Shown: positions 8,811 through 17,952, numbered from the stretch's first letter. The stretch is DNA of 34,478 bases from Rhodobiaceae bacterium (GCA_028285165.1 JANQQB010000245.1:1-34478); one strand, 5' to 3'. Program-made: numbers and translations. Notes: generated by a model not told the origin, from the letters alone.

Positions 8811-9716
8811 ATGGCCCTTGCCGAATCCCCGACCCTGCCTGACCTTGATATCGACCTGTTGCGCACGTTCCTGGCAGTTGCCGAAACACGCAGCTTCACA
8901 AAGGCTGCGCATTGCGTTTTTCGAACGCCCTCCGCTGTGAGCATGCAGATCAAGAAACTCGAGGACGTGCTTCAGCGGCCGCTCTTCATCCGGGACAGCC
9001 GTTCCGTGCATCTGACCGGAGATGGCGAGGCGTTGACCGGTTTCGCACGGCGTATTCTGGCGCTGAACGAGGAAGCTGTTCGGCATTTTCGGTCGCCGCC
9101 GATCGAAGGCGTTGTGCGGATTGGCGCGCCGGACGATTTCGGCACCCGGCGCCTGCCGGCCATTCTTGCCCGCTTCGCGCAGACCCATTCGGCCGTCCAG
9201 GTCGATGTGACGATGGAATCGAGCAAACGGTTGCTGGATCTTATGGACCGTGGCGAATTGGACCTGACGTTGATCACGCTCGGCGAGGACGAGCAGCCGT
9301 CGGACGGTGTGGAAGTGGTCGCCCGGGAAAAGCTCGTCTGGGCCGGCCTGACCGGCGGATGCGCGCATCGGCGCGATCCGATTCCGTTGGCGCTCGCGGA
9401 TTTCGATTGTTCCTGGCGTGTCGCGGCGTTCGCGGCTCTGGAGGACAGCGGGCTTGCCTATCGGGTCGCCTATACCAGTCCGCACTGGGCCGGCCAGCGG
9501 GCCGCCATCCTCGCGGACCTTGCGATTGCGCCGTTCCCGGTCTCGCTGATCGAAGTGCCGCTTCGACGGTTGGACGAACGCCACGGCCTGCCGTCGATCG
9601 GCGGCTACCAGATGGGATTGAAACGCGGACCATCCCTGGGGCCGGCCGCCAGCGCCTTTGCCGACCATGTGGTCACCAGCTTCGCCGAGGAATCGGCGAT
9701 TGCAGCCGCACCCTGA
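8811..9716 (+). CDS. LysR-family transcriptional regulator
   Basis: 301 residues. The N-terminal winged helix-turn-helix is clear: IDLLRTFLAVAETRSFTKAA, then SAVSMQIKKLEDVLQRPLF and the LTGDGEALTGFARRIL dimerisation helix. The remainder is a periplasmic-binding-like effector domain (VRIGAPDDFGTRRLPAILAR at its start). The ATG at 8811 has no obvious Shine-Dalgarno. It is divergent from the DUF1127 gene with 163 bases between. That gap contains AT-rich sequence and a GATA-N6-TATC repeat around 8712-8726 that could be a LysR site. The target is unknown. Confidence 0.93.
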   Translation: MALAESPTLPDLDIDLLRTFLAVAETRSFTKAAHCVFRTPSAVSMQIKKLEDVLQRPLFIRDSRSVHLTGDGEALTGFARRILALNEEAVRHFRSPPIEGVVRIGAPDDFGTRRLPAILARFAQTHSAVQVDVTMESSKRLLDLMDRGELDLTLITLGEDEQPSDGVEVVAREKLVWAGLTGGCAHRRDPIPLALADFDCSWRVAAFAALEDSGLAYRVAYTSPHWAGQRAAILADLAIAPFPVSLIEVPLRRLDERHGLPSIGGYQMGLKRGPSLGPAASAFADHVVTSFAEESAIAAAP

Positions 9717-9875
9717 ACCCTTTTCCTGCTCCCCGTTCCCCGCTGCCGTTTTTCGACACTTTGTGCCGCACTCCTATGTAAGGCATTATAAGAGAACCGG
9801 GTCGGTCGACGCGGCCGATCCGAATCAAAAACAGGGGCCGCCGATTCGGAATGCGCCCCGAGGAGGAACGCAATC

Positions 9876-11528
9876 ATGGCCGATTGGCTCGACACCTTCG
9901 TGCCGCGCCCGCTTCCCGACTACATGGATGACGCGGCCCGGTTTTATGCCGACCGCCCCGCAACCGACTTTTTCGGCAAGACGATGACCTATGGCGAGAT
10001 GGGCGCCCTGGTGGATCGTGCCGCAAAGGGATTGCAGGCACTCGGCGTCAGCAAGGGCATCAAGGTCGGTCTTTGCCTGCCGAACATCCCGTATTTCACA
10101 ATATTCTACTTCGCGATCCTGAAGGCCGGCGGCACCGTGGTGAACTACAATCCGCTCTACGTGGAGCGGGAACTGACCTTCCAGGCGACCAATTCCGAGA
10201 CCGACATCATGGTCACGCTCGACCTGAAAGTCATTTACGACAAGGTCGAGGCGGTGCGTCGGGACGGGGCGCTGAAGACGCTGATCATCTGTCCGATGGC
10301 GGACGCGTTGCCGTTTCCCAAGAACCTGCTCTTCAATCTCTTCAAGCGCAAGGAAAAGGCAGCGTATCCGGTCGACGAGGCGCACGTGACCTATGACAGC
10401 CTCATCGACAATGACGGGGCCTGCGACGCGGTCGAGATCGATCCGGTCCAGGATGTGGCCGTGCTGCAATATACCGGCGGGACGACCGGCCGGCCGAAAG
10501 GCGCCATGCTGTCGCATGCCAATGTGTCGGCCAACATGGAACAGATGCGCACCTTCTTCCACACCGCTGAACTCGGCAAGGAACGCATCCTGTGCATGCT
10601 GCCGTTCTTCCACGTCTTTGCCATGACGTGCGCGCAGAACCTGGCAGTGCTCGTCGGCGCGCAGATGGTTCTGCTGCCGCGTTTCGAGATCAAGCAATTG
10701 CTCGACACGATCACCCGGACAAAGCCGACGATCTTTCCCGGCGTGCCAACACTCTACACCGCGATCAACAATGCGCCGGACATTGCGCGCTACGATCTGT
10801 CTTCGATCCATCACTGCATTTCCGGCGGTGCGCCGCTGCCGATCGAGGTCAAGCAGGAATTCGAACGCAAGTCGGGATGCAAGCTCGTCGAGGGCTATGG
10901 TCTGACGGAGACCTCGCCCATTGCAGCCTGCAATCCCTTTGACGGGATCTCGAAAGAAGGTTCGATCGGCTTGCCGATGGTCGGCACGACCATCGAAATC
11001 CGCGACCTGGACAATCCCGCAAACGATATGCCCCAAGGCGAGCGCGGCGAATTGTGCATAAAGGGACCGCAGGTCATGCTCGGCTATTGGAACAGGCCGG
11101 AAGAAACCGCCGATGTTCTGAAAGACGGATGGCTGCGAACCGGCGATGTCGGATATGTCGACGAGGACGGCTACATCTTCCTCGTCGATCGCATCAAGGA
11201 CCTGATCATCTGTTCGGGTTACAACGTCTATCCGCGTGTCATTGAGGAAGCCGCGTATCAGCACCCGGACGTGGCCGAGGCGATCGCCATTGCCGTTCCT
11301 GACGATTATCGCGGACAGGCACCGAAACTCTTCGTCAAACTGGTCGATGGCGGGACCGTGACGCCCGACGCGTTGCAGACGTTTCTGAAGGACCATCTGT
11401 CCGTTATCGAACGCCCGGAGGAAATCGAAATTCGCGATGAATTGCCGAAAACCACGGTCGGAAAGCTGTCGAAGAAGGAACTGGTGGAAGAAGAAGCGGC
11501 AAAACGCAGCAATGCTTCTGCGGCCTGA
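9876..11528 (+). CDS. fadD: Long-chain acyl-CoA synthetase (AMP-forming)
   Basis: 550 residues, normal for FadD-type enzymes, which activate fatty acids with ATP and CoA at the inner face of the membrane. ANL-superfamily motifs are in order: the P-loop YTGGTTGRPKGAMLSHANV (about residue 200), GYGLTETSP (about 343), GWLRTGDVGYVDEDGYIFLVD (about 420), DRIKDLIICSGYNVYP with the hinge region, and a C-terminal lysine in TTVGKLSKKEL that would be the adenylation lysine. GAGGAGG lies about ten bases before the ATG. It stands alone, with LysR upstream and PAAR downstream. Substrate chain length cannot be read from sequence; medium-chain or aryl acids remain possible. Confidence 0.88.
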   Translation: MADWLDTFVPRPLPDYMDDAARFYADRPATDFFGKTMTYGEMGALVDRAAKGLQALGVSKGIKVGLCLPNIPYFTIFYFAILKAGGTVVNYNPLYVERELTFQATNSETDIMVTLDLKVIYDKVEAVRRDGALKTLIICPMADALPFPKNLLFNLFKRKEKAAYPVDEAHVTYDSLIDNDGACDAVEIDPVQDVAVLQYTGGTTGRPKGAMLSHANVSANMEQMRTFFHTAELGKERILCMLPFFHVFAMTCAQNLAVLVGAQMVLLPRFEIKQLLDTITRTKPTIFPGVPTLYTAINNAPDIARYDLSSIHHCISGGAPLPIEVKQEFERKSGCKLVEGYGLTETSPIAACNPFDGISKEGSIGLPMVGTTIEIRDLDNPANDMPQGERGELCIKGPQVMLGYWNRPEETADVLKDGWLRTGDVGYVDEDGYIFLVDRIKDLIICSGYNVYPRVIEEAAYQHPDVAEAIAIAVPDDYRGQAPKLFVKLVDGGTVTPDALQTFLKDHLSVIERPEEIEIRDELPKTTVGKLSKKELVEEEAAKRSNASAA

Positions 11529-11557
11529 ACAACGAAACTCATCACCGTTGGTATAAC

Positions 11558-11572
11558 CACAATAGAATTGTG
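11558..11572. repeat. Inverted repeat upstream of the PAAR gene
   Basis: CACAAT-AGA-ATTGTG is a perfect 6-3-6 inverted repeat, 77 bases before the PAAR start and 30 bases after the fadD stop. It is not followed by a T-tract, so a terminator role is doubtful. It could be a protein-binding site for the PAAR promoter. Confidence 0.25.
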
Positions 11573-11648
11573 CGTTGACCTATGGCATTTTGTGAATTCG
11601 TCCTGATATGTAGAGACGAACGTCGCACCGTCCGTTGGAGTTTATGAT

Positions 11649-11945
11649 ATGGGACGCCCATCCGCCCGCCTCGGCGACATGCACATGTGCCCCATGACCC
11701 CTGTGCCGCCGGGTCTGCCGATTATTCCGCCGACCTCGTTTAATACGATTATCGGTAAAATGCCGGCCGCGCGCCAGACGGACCGATGTGCCTGCGTGGG
11801 GCCGCCGCCCGCGCCGGTCGACGTGATCGTCATGGGATCGCCAACGGTTTACATCAACAACCTGATGGCGGCCCGTATCGGCGATCCGACAGCTAAGCTT
11901 GGTGCAATCACGACAGGCTGTTTTACTGTGCTGATCGGACCCTGA
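11649..11945 (+). CDS. PAAR-domain protein (orphan secretion spike tip)
   Basis: 98 residues, with GGAG (11637-11640) eight bases before the ATG. The literal Pro-Ala-Ala-Arg motif occurs at residues 39-42 (KMPAARQTD), and a second AAR at LMAARIGD. Candidate zinc ligands His12, Cys14, Cys47, Cys49 and Cys91 sit where the PAAR cone needs them. PAAR proteins sharpen the VgrG spike of type VI secretion and related contractile machines and can carry effectors. This one has no effector extension. There is no VgrG, Hcp, sheath or ATPase gene anywhere in the window, so either it works with a distant locus or serves another puncturing device. Confidence 0.85.
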   Translation: MGRPSARLGDMHMCPMTPVPPGLPIIPPTSFNTIIGKMPAARQTDRCACVGPPPAPVDVIVMGSPTVYINNLMAARIGDPTAKLGAITTGCFTVLIGP

Positions 11946-12043
11946 CGCGCCTGCCGGGCTCAACCGTCCCGTTTCAACCAAAGCGCTGGCTTTCGTGAGT
12001 GCCGATACCTTCGGTTCACCATCGCCGGGGGATTGTGGCGCCT

Positions 12044-12076
12044 ATCCACCAGAAACCGGTGGATCGCGGTTTTTTT
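12044..12076 (+). terminator. Possible terminator after the PAAR gene
   Basis: ATCCACC-N7-GGTGGAT forms a 7-bp stem, followed after five bases by TTTTTTT (12070-12076). An alternative shorter stem AACCG/CGGTT abuts the T-tract directly. It lies about 100 bases past the PAAR stop. The gap between the main stem and the T-run makes it less certain than the DUF1127 terminator. Confidence 0.45.
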
Positions 12077-12343
12077 GACACATTTTTGCTGTAATTCTTA
12101 ACGCCAGCGTGCGGTGGTGAAAGATCCTGCACGCGGTCGCCTGACGATCGGCTCAACCCGGTCCCACGAAACACAAGCCAGTGCCGTAACGGCACATAAG
12201 CGCGGGATGTTTCGGACGCAGGGTTGCTGCAGCCGTGCAACAGGTCGGCTGGCGGCAATTCCGCTTGCAACAAGACCAGTGGAATCCGTCCCGTCGTTAA
12301 CTATACGGCGAGACAAAGCGTTGGAAGTTTGCAGGTGAATTGG

Positions 12344-12359
12344 TTAACGTGGTGTTAAC
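12344..12359 (+). promoter_or_regulatory. CtrA-type box (TTAA-N7-TTAAC)
   Basis: TTAA at 12344-12347, seven bases, then TTAAC at 12355-12359: the full consensus for the alphaproteobacterial cell-cycle regulator CtrA. It lies 53 bases before the ATG of the coiled-coil gene at 12413, in the position expected for promoter control. This assumes that the organism has CtrA, which the window cannot show. Confidence 0.5.
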
Positions 12360-12412
12360 GAACGGGAGTGGCGGCTGCCCAAATGCGGTCGAATGGTAAC
12401 AGGGGTCATACC

Positions 12413-13879
12413 ATGGGCATTTTTTCAAAATCCCCCAAGGATCCGGGGAGTGAACAGGACGGATCGGTCGGTGTCGGAGAGGCGGCTCTCGACATGCGGG
12501 CTCAGGCGGATATGCGGCAGGACGGTGCGGCGTCCAATGTCGAAACGATTTCGCCTTTGGCCCTCAAACTGCAGGAACGGCAACGAAAACTGGACAGCCT
12601 GAAAGCGCGGATCGGCACCCTCAATCGGGCCTTTGAGCAGATCAGTGCGTTGACCAGCGAATCAGGCAACAGCGTCGGCGCGCTGATCGAGTTCATCGAA
12701 GCGTCGAAGTCGAACCTGGAAACCGAAATCAGGCTGAAAAGCGAAAACGCCAAGCTGTCGACGAATGTGATGGACCTGTCCTATCAGGTCGAATCACTGA
12801 CAACGCAATTGCAGGAAAGCGACGCGCAGGTTCATGCGCTGCGCAAGCGCGGTACAGAAACCCGTACCGCGCTCGAAGAAGCGCGGAACGACATCATTTC
12901 GATTCGCGAGAACAACAAGAAGGTCAACGAGGAATATCGGGCCCAGAGCGCCAAGCTCGTCGATGCCAATTCACGGCTCGCCGAGGTCACCGATTCCCAC
13001 GCGGATCTGCAGGCCAAATTCCGCTCACTGGAAGAGCATTCGGAAAGCGTGAAGGCGGAACTCGAAGCGCTTTCGAAACGCGAATCCGAGTTGCAGCAGA
13101 ACCTTTCGGAAAGCAGCGCGCTGCTTGAAGAAGAAATCCGCAAGAACCAGAAGATCACGAACGACCTGGAAGCGATCAAACGCGAACTCACCGAGACGCG
13201 GAACTCGAACATCGACCTGAAATCGAAGCTCGACGTTGCGTCCCATGAGCTCGAATTCAACAAGTCGCGGTTCGAAGAAGAACAGCGCAAGCACGACAAC
13301 GAAGTCTATTCGCTCAATTCGGAAATCGAGAACCTGAGTTCGCAGCGCCGGATCGGGGCCCAGACGCTCAAGGACGTCACCGACGAAAACAAAAAGCTCA
13401 AGGAACGCAATCGCGACCTCATCGCACGGCTGCAGGAGATCGAACACCTGTTGGATGCGGCCCAGAAGAACCACGACAGCGACCGCACGGAATTGCTTGG
13501 CGCCAACGCCAAACTGCGCGAACTCAACCTGCGCTACAATTCCACGCTGACCGACCTGAACCACGAAAAGAAACAGAACCAGCGCTACGCCGAAAACATC
13601 GAAGAACTGGTCGAAGAAAACAAGAAACTGCAGCAATACCGGATCAAGTTCGGCACGGCCGAAGACCAGATCGTGGAGCTGAAATCGCTGATTTCGAGCT
13701 ATCAGATGGCCATGGAAGAGGCGACAGCGGGTTTCGAGCGAGGCTCATCCGACCCGGCAGACCAAGGGCATGCGGAACCGCAGGACGATGCGCCTGTCGA
13801 GGACGGCTACGCTCAGGGCGTCGATCACGACGAGGGCCAGCCGGACGATTCCTCAGTGGTGGTCAAACTGCGGGATTGA
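12413..13879 (+). CDS. Long coiled-coil protein, possible filament/cell-shape protein
   Basis: 488 residues from ATG at 12413, with AGGGG (12401-12405) seven bases upstream. An earlier in-frame GTG at 12368 would overlap no ribosome site. The N-terminus MGIFSKSPKDPG is short and basic. From about residue 45 to 455 the sequence is almost unbroken heptad-like coiled coil rich in Glu, Lys, Leu, Asn and Ser (for example LKERNRDLIARLQEIEHLLD), with no proline. The tail of some 45 residues is acidic and disordered and ends VVVKLRD. No signal peptide or membrane helix is present, so it is cytoplasmic. Head-rod-tail layout resembles bacterial intermediate-filament-like proteins such as crescentin, but coiled coils mislead homology and this is inference. 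The CtrA-type box upstream fits a cell-cycle or polarity role. Confidence 0.8.
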   Translation: MGIFSKSPKDPGSEQDGSVGVGEAALDMRAQADMRQDGAASNVETISPLALKLQERQRKLDSLKARIGTLNRAFEQISALTSESGNSVGALIEFIEASKSNLETEIRLKSENAKLSTNVMDLSYQVESLTTQLQESDAQVHALRKRGTETRTALEEARNDIISIRENNKKVNEEYRAQSAKLVDANSRLAEVTDSHADLQAKFRSLEEHSESVKAELEALSKRESELQQNLSESSALLEEEIRKNQKITNDLEAIKRELTETRNSNIDLKSKLDVASHELEFNKSRFEEEQRKHDNEVYSLNSEIENLSSQRRIGAQTLKDVTDENKKLKERNRDLIARLQEIEHLLDAAQKNHDSDRTELLGANAKLRELNLRYNSTLTDLNHEKKQNQRYAENIEELVEENKKLQQYRIKFGTAEDQIVELKSLISSYQMAMEEATAGFERGSSDPADQGHAEPQDDAPVEDGYAQGVDHDEGQPDDSSVVVKLRD

Positions 13880-14229
13880 GCGTCTTTCTCACCTTCGGGC
13901 GCGCTCCATTCGAGCCGCCCCCGCCTGCCGGTGCGAGGGGCCGAAACGGTGCCCTGAGCGATGGCGTTTGTTCGGATTCGGGACTGTAACACCCGCACCG
14001 GGCCGAGACGTCTGCCTCACCGTTCAGCCGGATCGAAGCGTCATGGGCTGGCGCGCCAGACCGCCAGATTTGCGGGCCTACAACCTTACGGCCATTTCCT
14101 GGTCAAATTCTCAACCCTAACGACATTATTGTGTCCGACCTTCGCCACATTGCGGCTTCCGTCCCTGTTGAAAAGTCTCTAATCTCGCGTCGCATCTGTC
14201 GTCCGCTTGGCGACGTCTGGGAGAAAACG
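13880..14229. other. Intergenic region upstream of the TAXI TRAP operon
   Basis: 350 bases. No convincing gene, terminator or operator was recognised. It becomes less GC-rich toward 14090-14190, where the promoter of the transporter operon is likely. An in-frame extension of the binding-protein gene up to 14131 is possible but unsupported, since it would place 33 residues before a proper signal peptide. Confidence 0.3.
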
Positions 14230-15186
14230 ATGAAACTAACGGGAATAGCGGCACTTCTGATCGGGGCCATGGCCTTCACATCATCCGCTGTACAGGCCGA
14301 AACCCGCGTGACCTACAAATCCGCAAAATCGGCGTCCTCCTACTACCAGATGGCCGTGCAGATTTCCGAGGCGATGAAAGCCGGATCGGACGGCAACATC
14401 ATCGTCACGGTCGAGGAAAGCCAGGGATCCGTTCAAAACGTGATGGAAGCGGCCGTCCGGACCGGGAACTACGTTTTCACCACGCCGCCCGTGCTCGTCA
14501 GTCTTGCGCAGAACGCCAAGGCGATGTTCGAGGACAAGGGCAATCCGAAATTCGACGAGATCCGTGCGCTGTTTCCGATCCCCTCGCTTACCATGCATTT
14601 TGTCGTGCGCAGCGATGCCGAAGTGGCAAGTTTCGCGGACCTGGAAGGCAAGACCGTGTTGATCGGGAAGGGGTCTTTCGGCGCGCGGGAAGGCGAGAAA
14701 TATCTGAAGCTCTTCGGGCTGGAAGGTAAGGTCACCCTCGCGGACGTTGAACTCAGCAATGCGGTTCCGGCGCTGAAAAACCGGCAGATTGACGGCTTTG
14801 TGACGGCGGGATCTTATCCGGCGCCGAATGTAATCGAGGCTGCTGCCGGCACCGGTATCCGGCTGTTGTCGCTCTCCGAGGAGCAAATCGCGAAAACCAA
14901 GCGGACCAAGCTCGTCATCCCGGCAGGCACCTATGCCGGCGTGGATACCGATACGACCACAACATCATTGCCGGTCGTGGCCTACACGACGACAGGCATG
15001 GACGACGAAACGGCCTATCAACTGACCAAGACATACTGGACCCAGAAAACCAGGATGGGTGATGATGCGGCATGGTGGAACGGCGTTTCCCCCGATATGC
15101 TTGACAACATTCGAGGCAAGGTCCATCCCGGCGCGCTCAGGTATTACGACGAGGCCGGCATGCCGGTTCCCGAAGGAGCCCGCTGA
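14230..15186 (+). CDS. TRAP transporter substrate-binding protein, TAXI family
   Basis: 318 residues from ATG at 14230, with GGGAGA (14219-14224) five bases upstream. A Sec signal peptide occupies residues 1-24 (MKLTGIAALLIGAMAF, cleavage after VQA). The mature protein has TAXI-family character: an early YYQMAVQISEAM segment, then VEESQGSVQNVMEAAVRTGN, LEGKTVLIGKGSFGAREGEK and ALKNRQIDGFVTAGSYPAPN, typical of the two-lobed periplasmic receptor. It binds an unknown organic acid or amino acid and hands it to the fused permease encoded 15 bases downstream. The gap contains the permease ribosome site, so the two form one operon. Confidence 0.92.
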   Translation: MKLTGIAALLIGAMAFTSSAVQAETRVTYKSAKSASSYYQMAVQISEAMKAGSDGNIIVTVEESQGSVQNVMEAAVRTGNYVFTTPPVLVSLAQNAKAMFEDKGNPKFDEIRALFPIPSLTMHFVVRSDAEVASFADLEGKTVLIGKGSFGAREGEKYLKLFGLEGKVTLADVELSNAVPALKNRQIDGFVTAGSYPAPNVIEAAAGTGIRLLSLSEEQIAKTKRTKLVIPAGTYAGVDTDTTTTSLPVVAYTTTGMDDETAYQLTKTYWTQKTRMGDDAAWWNGVSPDMLDNIRGKVHPGALRYYDEAGMPVPEGAR

Positions 15187-15201
15187 CACGCGAAGGATGC
15201 G

Positions 15202-16986
15202 ATGGCGCCAGCAATGAGCCTCTCCGGGCGGGTGTTCTGGAGCGGGCTGGGCGCTTGCCTGATCGGCTTCCACCTGTCGCTGATCTTTGTCGGCCTCGTC
15301 CCCAACCTGCTGTCACGTCCGCTGCACATGGCGTTTGCCCTGCCGTGGATCCTCGTGCTGGCGGCCCAGACGTCCGTCCAGCGCGTAACCGGCGCAATCC
15401 TTTGCGCGCTCGGCCTCGCGGCGTGTCTCTACATTGCCGTGAATGAGGGAGCGCTGTCCGACCAGTACGGTTTCCTTTCCGGGCCGGTGCAGATGGGCGT
15501 TGCCATCGTCCTTATCGGTGTCGTGCTGGAGACGGCGCGCCGGGCGATCGGCTGGCCGCTGCCCGCCGTTGCTGCGCTGGCCCTGTGCTACGGTCTTTTC
15601 GGGCAATACCTGCCCGGTGAATTCGGCCACCCCGGCCTGCCCGTCAACAGCTTCCTGGGAACCCTGACAATCTCCGAAGGCGGGCTTTGGGGCCAGCTGA
15701 CGGGGGTTTCCGTCAGCATCATTTCGATCTTCGTAATCTTCGGCGCGGTGCTCAATGCCGGCGAGGCCGGGCAGGGGTTCATGAACCTGGCGACCGCCGC
15801 GGCGGGCCGGCTGAAGGGCGGTGCCGCCAAGGTCTCGGTGCTTTCGTCTGCGCTGTTCGGGTCGATTTCCGGATCCGCATCCGCCAATGTGGCGTCCACC
15901 GGCGCCATCACGCTTCCGGCCATGACAAAGCTTGGCTATCCGAGGACGCTGTCCGGCGCAGTCGAAGCTGTTGCGTCGTCCGGGGGGCAGATCATGCCGC
16001 CGCTGATGGGCGCCGGTGCCTTCGTCATGGTGGAACTGACGGGCGTGCCCTATACCGGCATCATGGCGGCCGCCTTCCTGCCTGCGGTGCTTTACTTCGC
16101 GGCCGTGTGGTGCGGCATCAATGCCTATGCCACGCGTTACGAATTGCTGCCGCTGACGGCGGAAGACCAGCCGCGCGGACGCGACGTGCTCATAACGTCG
16201 CTGTTCTTCGCGGTTCCGTTCGCCATCCTGATGGAACGCATGTTCGTCGGCGGTTTCACACCGCAATACGCCGCCTGCGTGGCGATCCTGGCGGCCTTCC
16301 TGATGCTGTTCTTCGACAAGTCGCTTCGGCTGTCGTGGCCGCGCACGCTCGACCGTCTGGAAACCGTCTGCATGACGGCCGGCAAGCAGACGGCGACCAT
16401 TGCATCGATCATCCTGTGCGCCTCGCTCATCGTCGGCGTGCTCGGGACGACGGGGCTCGGCGTCAAGATCACATCGCTGATCCTGTCGGTCTCGGGCGAC
16501 CAATTGTGGCCGGCCCTGCTTCTGACGGGGCTTGCCTGTCTCATTCTCGGCATGGAAGTGCCGACGACGGCGGCCTATGTGATCTGCGTTTCAGTGGCCG
16601 GGCCGGCCTTGCAGAATCTGGGCGTCGAACCGTTGATGGCCCACCTTTTCGTCTTCTGGTTCGCGCTCTTGTCGACCATCACGCCGCCGGTCTGCGGCGC
16701 TGTCTTCATTGCCGCCGGCATGGTCGGAGAGAACTGGTTGAAGGTTGCCCTGACCGCCATGGCGCTGGGCGTCGGCCTCTACATCATTCCGCTCGGAATG
16801 ATCGCGAACCCGGCCCTGATCGCACCGGCCAACGATTTTGCGCTTTCCTTCTTTTCGTTTGCCAAGGTCGGGATCGGGCTGGTCCTGATCAGCTTCGGCC
16901 TGATCGGTACGGCGGCCTTTTGGCGGCGGGGCATCTATATCCTGGCCGGGCTCGGCGCCGTGTTCATCACGGCATCGCCCGTCTGA
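15202..16986 (+). CDS. TRAP transporter fused 4TM/12TM permease (TAXI type)
   Basis: 594 residues of multi-spanning inner-membrane protein. GAAGGA precedes the ATG at 15202; a second ATG at 15214 is possible. The N-terminal 140 residues are the DctQ-like small subunit helices. The rest is the DctM-like large subunit, with signature stretches FGSISGSASANVASTGAITL and EAVASSGGQIMPPLMGAGAF. Fused permeases of this kind pair with TAXI receptors and use an ion gradient rather than ATP. With the preceding receptor it forms a complete transporter. A strong hairpin (16996-17015) lies just past the stop, between this and the convergent EamA gene. Confidence 0.94.
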   Translation: MAPAMSLSGRVFWSGLGACLIGFHLSLIFVGLVPNLLSRPLHMAFALPWILVLAAQTSVQRVTGAILCALGLAACLYIAVNEGALSDQYGFLSGPVQMGVAIVLIGVVLETARRAIGWPLPAVAALALCYGLFGQYLPGEFGHPGLPVNSFLGTLTISEGGLWGQLTGVSVSIISIFVIFGAVLNAGEAGQGFMNLATAAAGRLKGGAAKVSVLSSALFGSISGSASANVASTGAITLPAMTKLGYPRTLSGAVEAVASSGGQIMPPLMGAGAFVMVELTGVPYTGIMAAAFLPAVLYFAAVWCGINAYATRYELLPLTAEDQPRGRDVLITSLFFAVPFAILMERMFVGGFTPQYAACVAILAAFLMLFFDKSLRLSWPRTLDRLETVCMTAGKQTATIASIILCASLIVGVLGTTGLGVKITSLILSVSGDQLWPALLLTGLACLILGMEVPTTAAYVICVSVAGPALQNLGVEPLMAHLFVFWFALLSTITPPVCGAVFIAAGMVGENWLKVALTAMALGVGLYIIPLGMIANPALIAPANDFALSFFSFAKVGIGLVLISFGLIGTAAFWRRGIYILAGLGAVFITASPV

Positions 16987-16995
16987 AACGGCCCC

Positions 16996-17015
16996 GCTGA
17001 CCTCGTCGGGTCAGC
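16996..17015. terminator. Hairpin between convergent genes
   Basis: GCTGACC-TCGTCG-GGTCAGC is a perfect 7-bp stem with a six-base loop, extendable by GGCC/GGCC across a small internal bulge. It sits at the convergent 3' ends of the permease and EamA genes and includes the EamA stop codon. There is no T-tract on either side, so termination is plausible from position rather than proven by form. Confidence 0.35.
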
Positions 17016-17952
17016 CGGCCAGGCCCTTGTCGTTCGGTGCACGCACGACCTCGCGGCCGCGTATCGCTTCCCGCCGCGCAGTGTAGATCGACGCCCCGAT
17101 GATGATGGCCGCGCCGATCCATGTCATGGCGTCGGGGAGTTCTGCGAAAAACACGAAGCCGATCACGGTGGCGTAGAGAAGGCGCGTGTAATCGACCGAG
17201 GCGATGGCGGTCGCCTCGCCGACCTTGAACGCCTGGATGTTGCACATCTGGGCGGCCCAAGAAATGATCCCGATCGCGATCAGAAGCAGGAATTCGTCGA
17301 AGGTCGGCGTCTTCCAGAAATAGAGCGCCGGCGGCAGCATGATCAATCCGACGAACAGGGCCTGGTAGGTCAGGATGGTGACCGGGCGGTCATGCCGGGC
17401 CAGAACGCGGATCAGGATCATGACCATGCCGGCGCAGGCCGCGCCGGCAATTGCCAGCAGGCCGTAATAGGTGAAGGCATCCGCGCCGGTCGGACGCAGG
17501 ATGACGACGACGCCGATAAAGCCGACAATGGTGGCCGACCAGCGGCGGGCGCCGACCGTTTCCTTCAGAATGAGGATGGCGAATATCGTCAGGAAAAACG
17601 TCTTTGAAAAGCCGATTGCCGTTGCTTCGGCCAGCGGCAGATGAATGATGGCGGTAAAACCGCACAGCATGGCCGTGGCGGCAAGCACGATGCGCGCGGC
17701 ATGTAGATCGAGCCGCGCGCTTTTCATCGATGCGGGGAAATCCGCAAGAATGGTCGGGGCGACGATCAGGACCATGACGATCTGCCGGAACAGCAGGATT
17801 TCCGTGACGTGGATCGTCTCGCCAGCTGCCTTGATCATGGCCGTCATTCCGGCGAACAAGAGGGCGGCGACGCTGATCCAGGCTATGCCCTTGGCATTTG
17901 CCGGCAATCGCTCCCAGTAGGCCCGGGTGCGCGAAATCGGTCGATCGAGCAA
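17011..17952 (-). CDS. EamA/DMT-superfamily transporter
   Basis: 313 residues with about ten transmembrane helices in two EamA repeats (about residues 20-155 and 165-295). Typical signatures are LLFAGMTAMIKAAGETIHVT at the first repeat and ILKETVGARRWSATIVGFIG at its end. It starts at TTG 17952, which is supported by AGGA eight bases upstream (complement of 17961-17964); the only nearby ATG is followed at once by a stop. Such proteins export or import small metabolites, often amino acids or drugs; the substrate is unknown. It resembles the second EamA protein at 21384 in size and layout. Confidence 0.9.
   Translation of the reverse strand: MLDRPISRTRAYWERLPANAKGIAWISVAALLFAGMTAMIKAAGETIHVTEILLFRQIVMVLIVAPTILADFPASMKSARLDLHAARIVLAATAMLCGFTAIIHLPLAEATAIGFSKTFFLTIFAILILKETVGARRWSATIVGFIGVVVILRPTGADAFTYYGLLAIAGAACAGMVMILIRVLARHDRPVTILTYQALFVGLIMLPPALYFWKTPTFDEFLLLIAIGIISWAAQMCNIQAFKVGEATAIASVDYTRLLYATVIGFVFFAELPDAMTWIGAAIIIGASIYTARREAIRGREVVRAPNDKGLAG

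Larger units (their letters stand above)
11946..12412. other. Intergenic region between PAAR and coiled-coil genes
   Basis: 467 bases with no supported gene. It contains a possible terminator (12044-12076), a single GTTAAC at about 12296 and a full TTAA-N7-TTAA box (12344-12359), the last two near the coiled-coil gene. Minus-strand frames here lack ribosome sites and recognisable products. Confidence 0.5.

Noticed and set aside
6188-14187. Shared 12-mer TCTCTAATCTCG at 6188-6199 and 14176-14187
   Set aside because: Two copies of a 12-mer in a window this long are expected by chance, and the flanks do not match.
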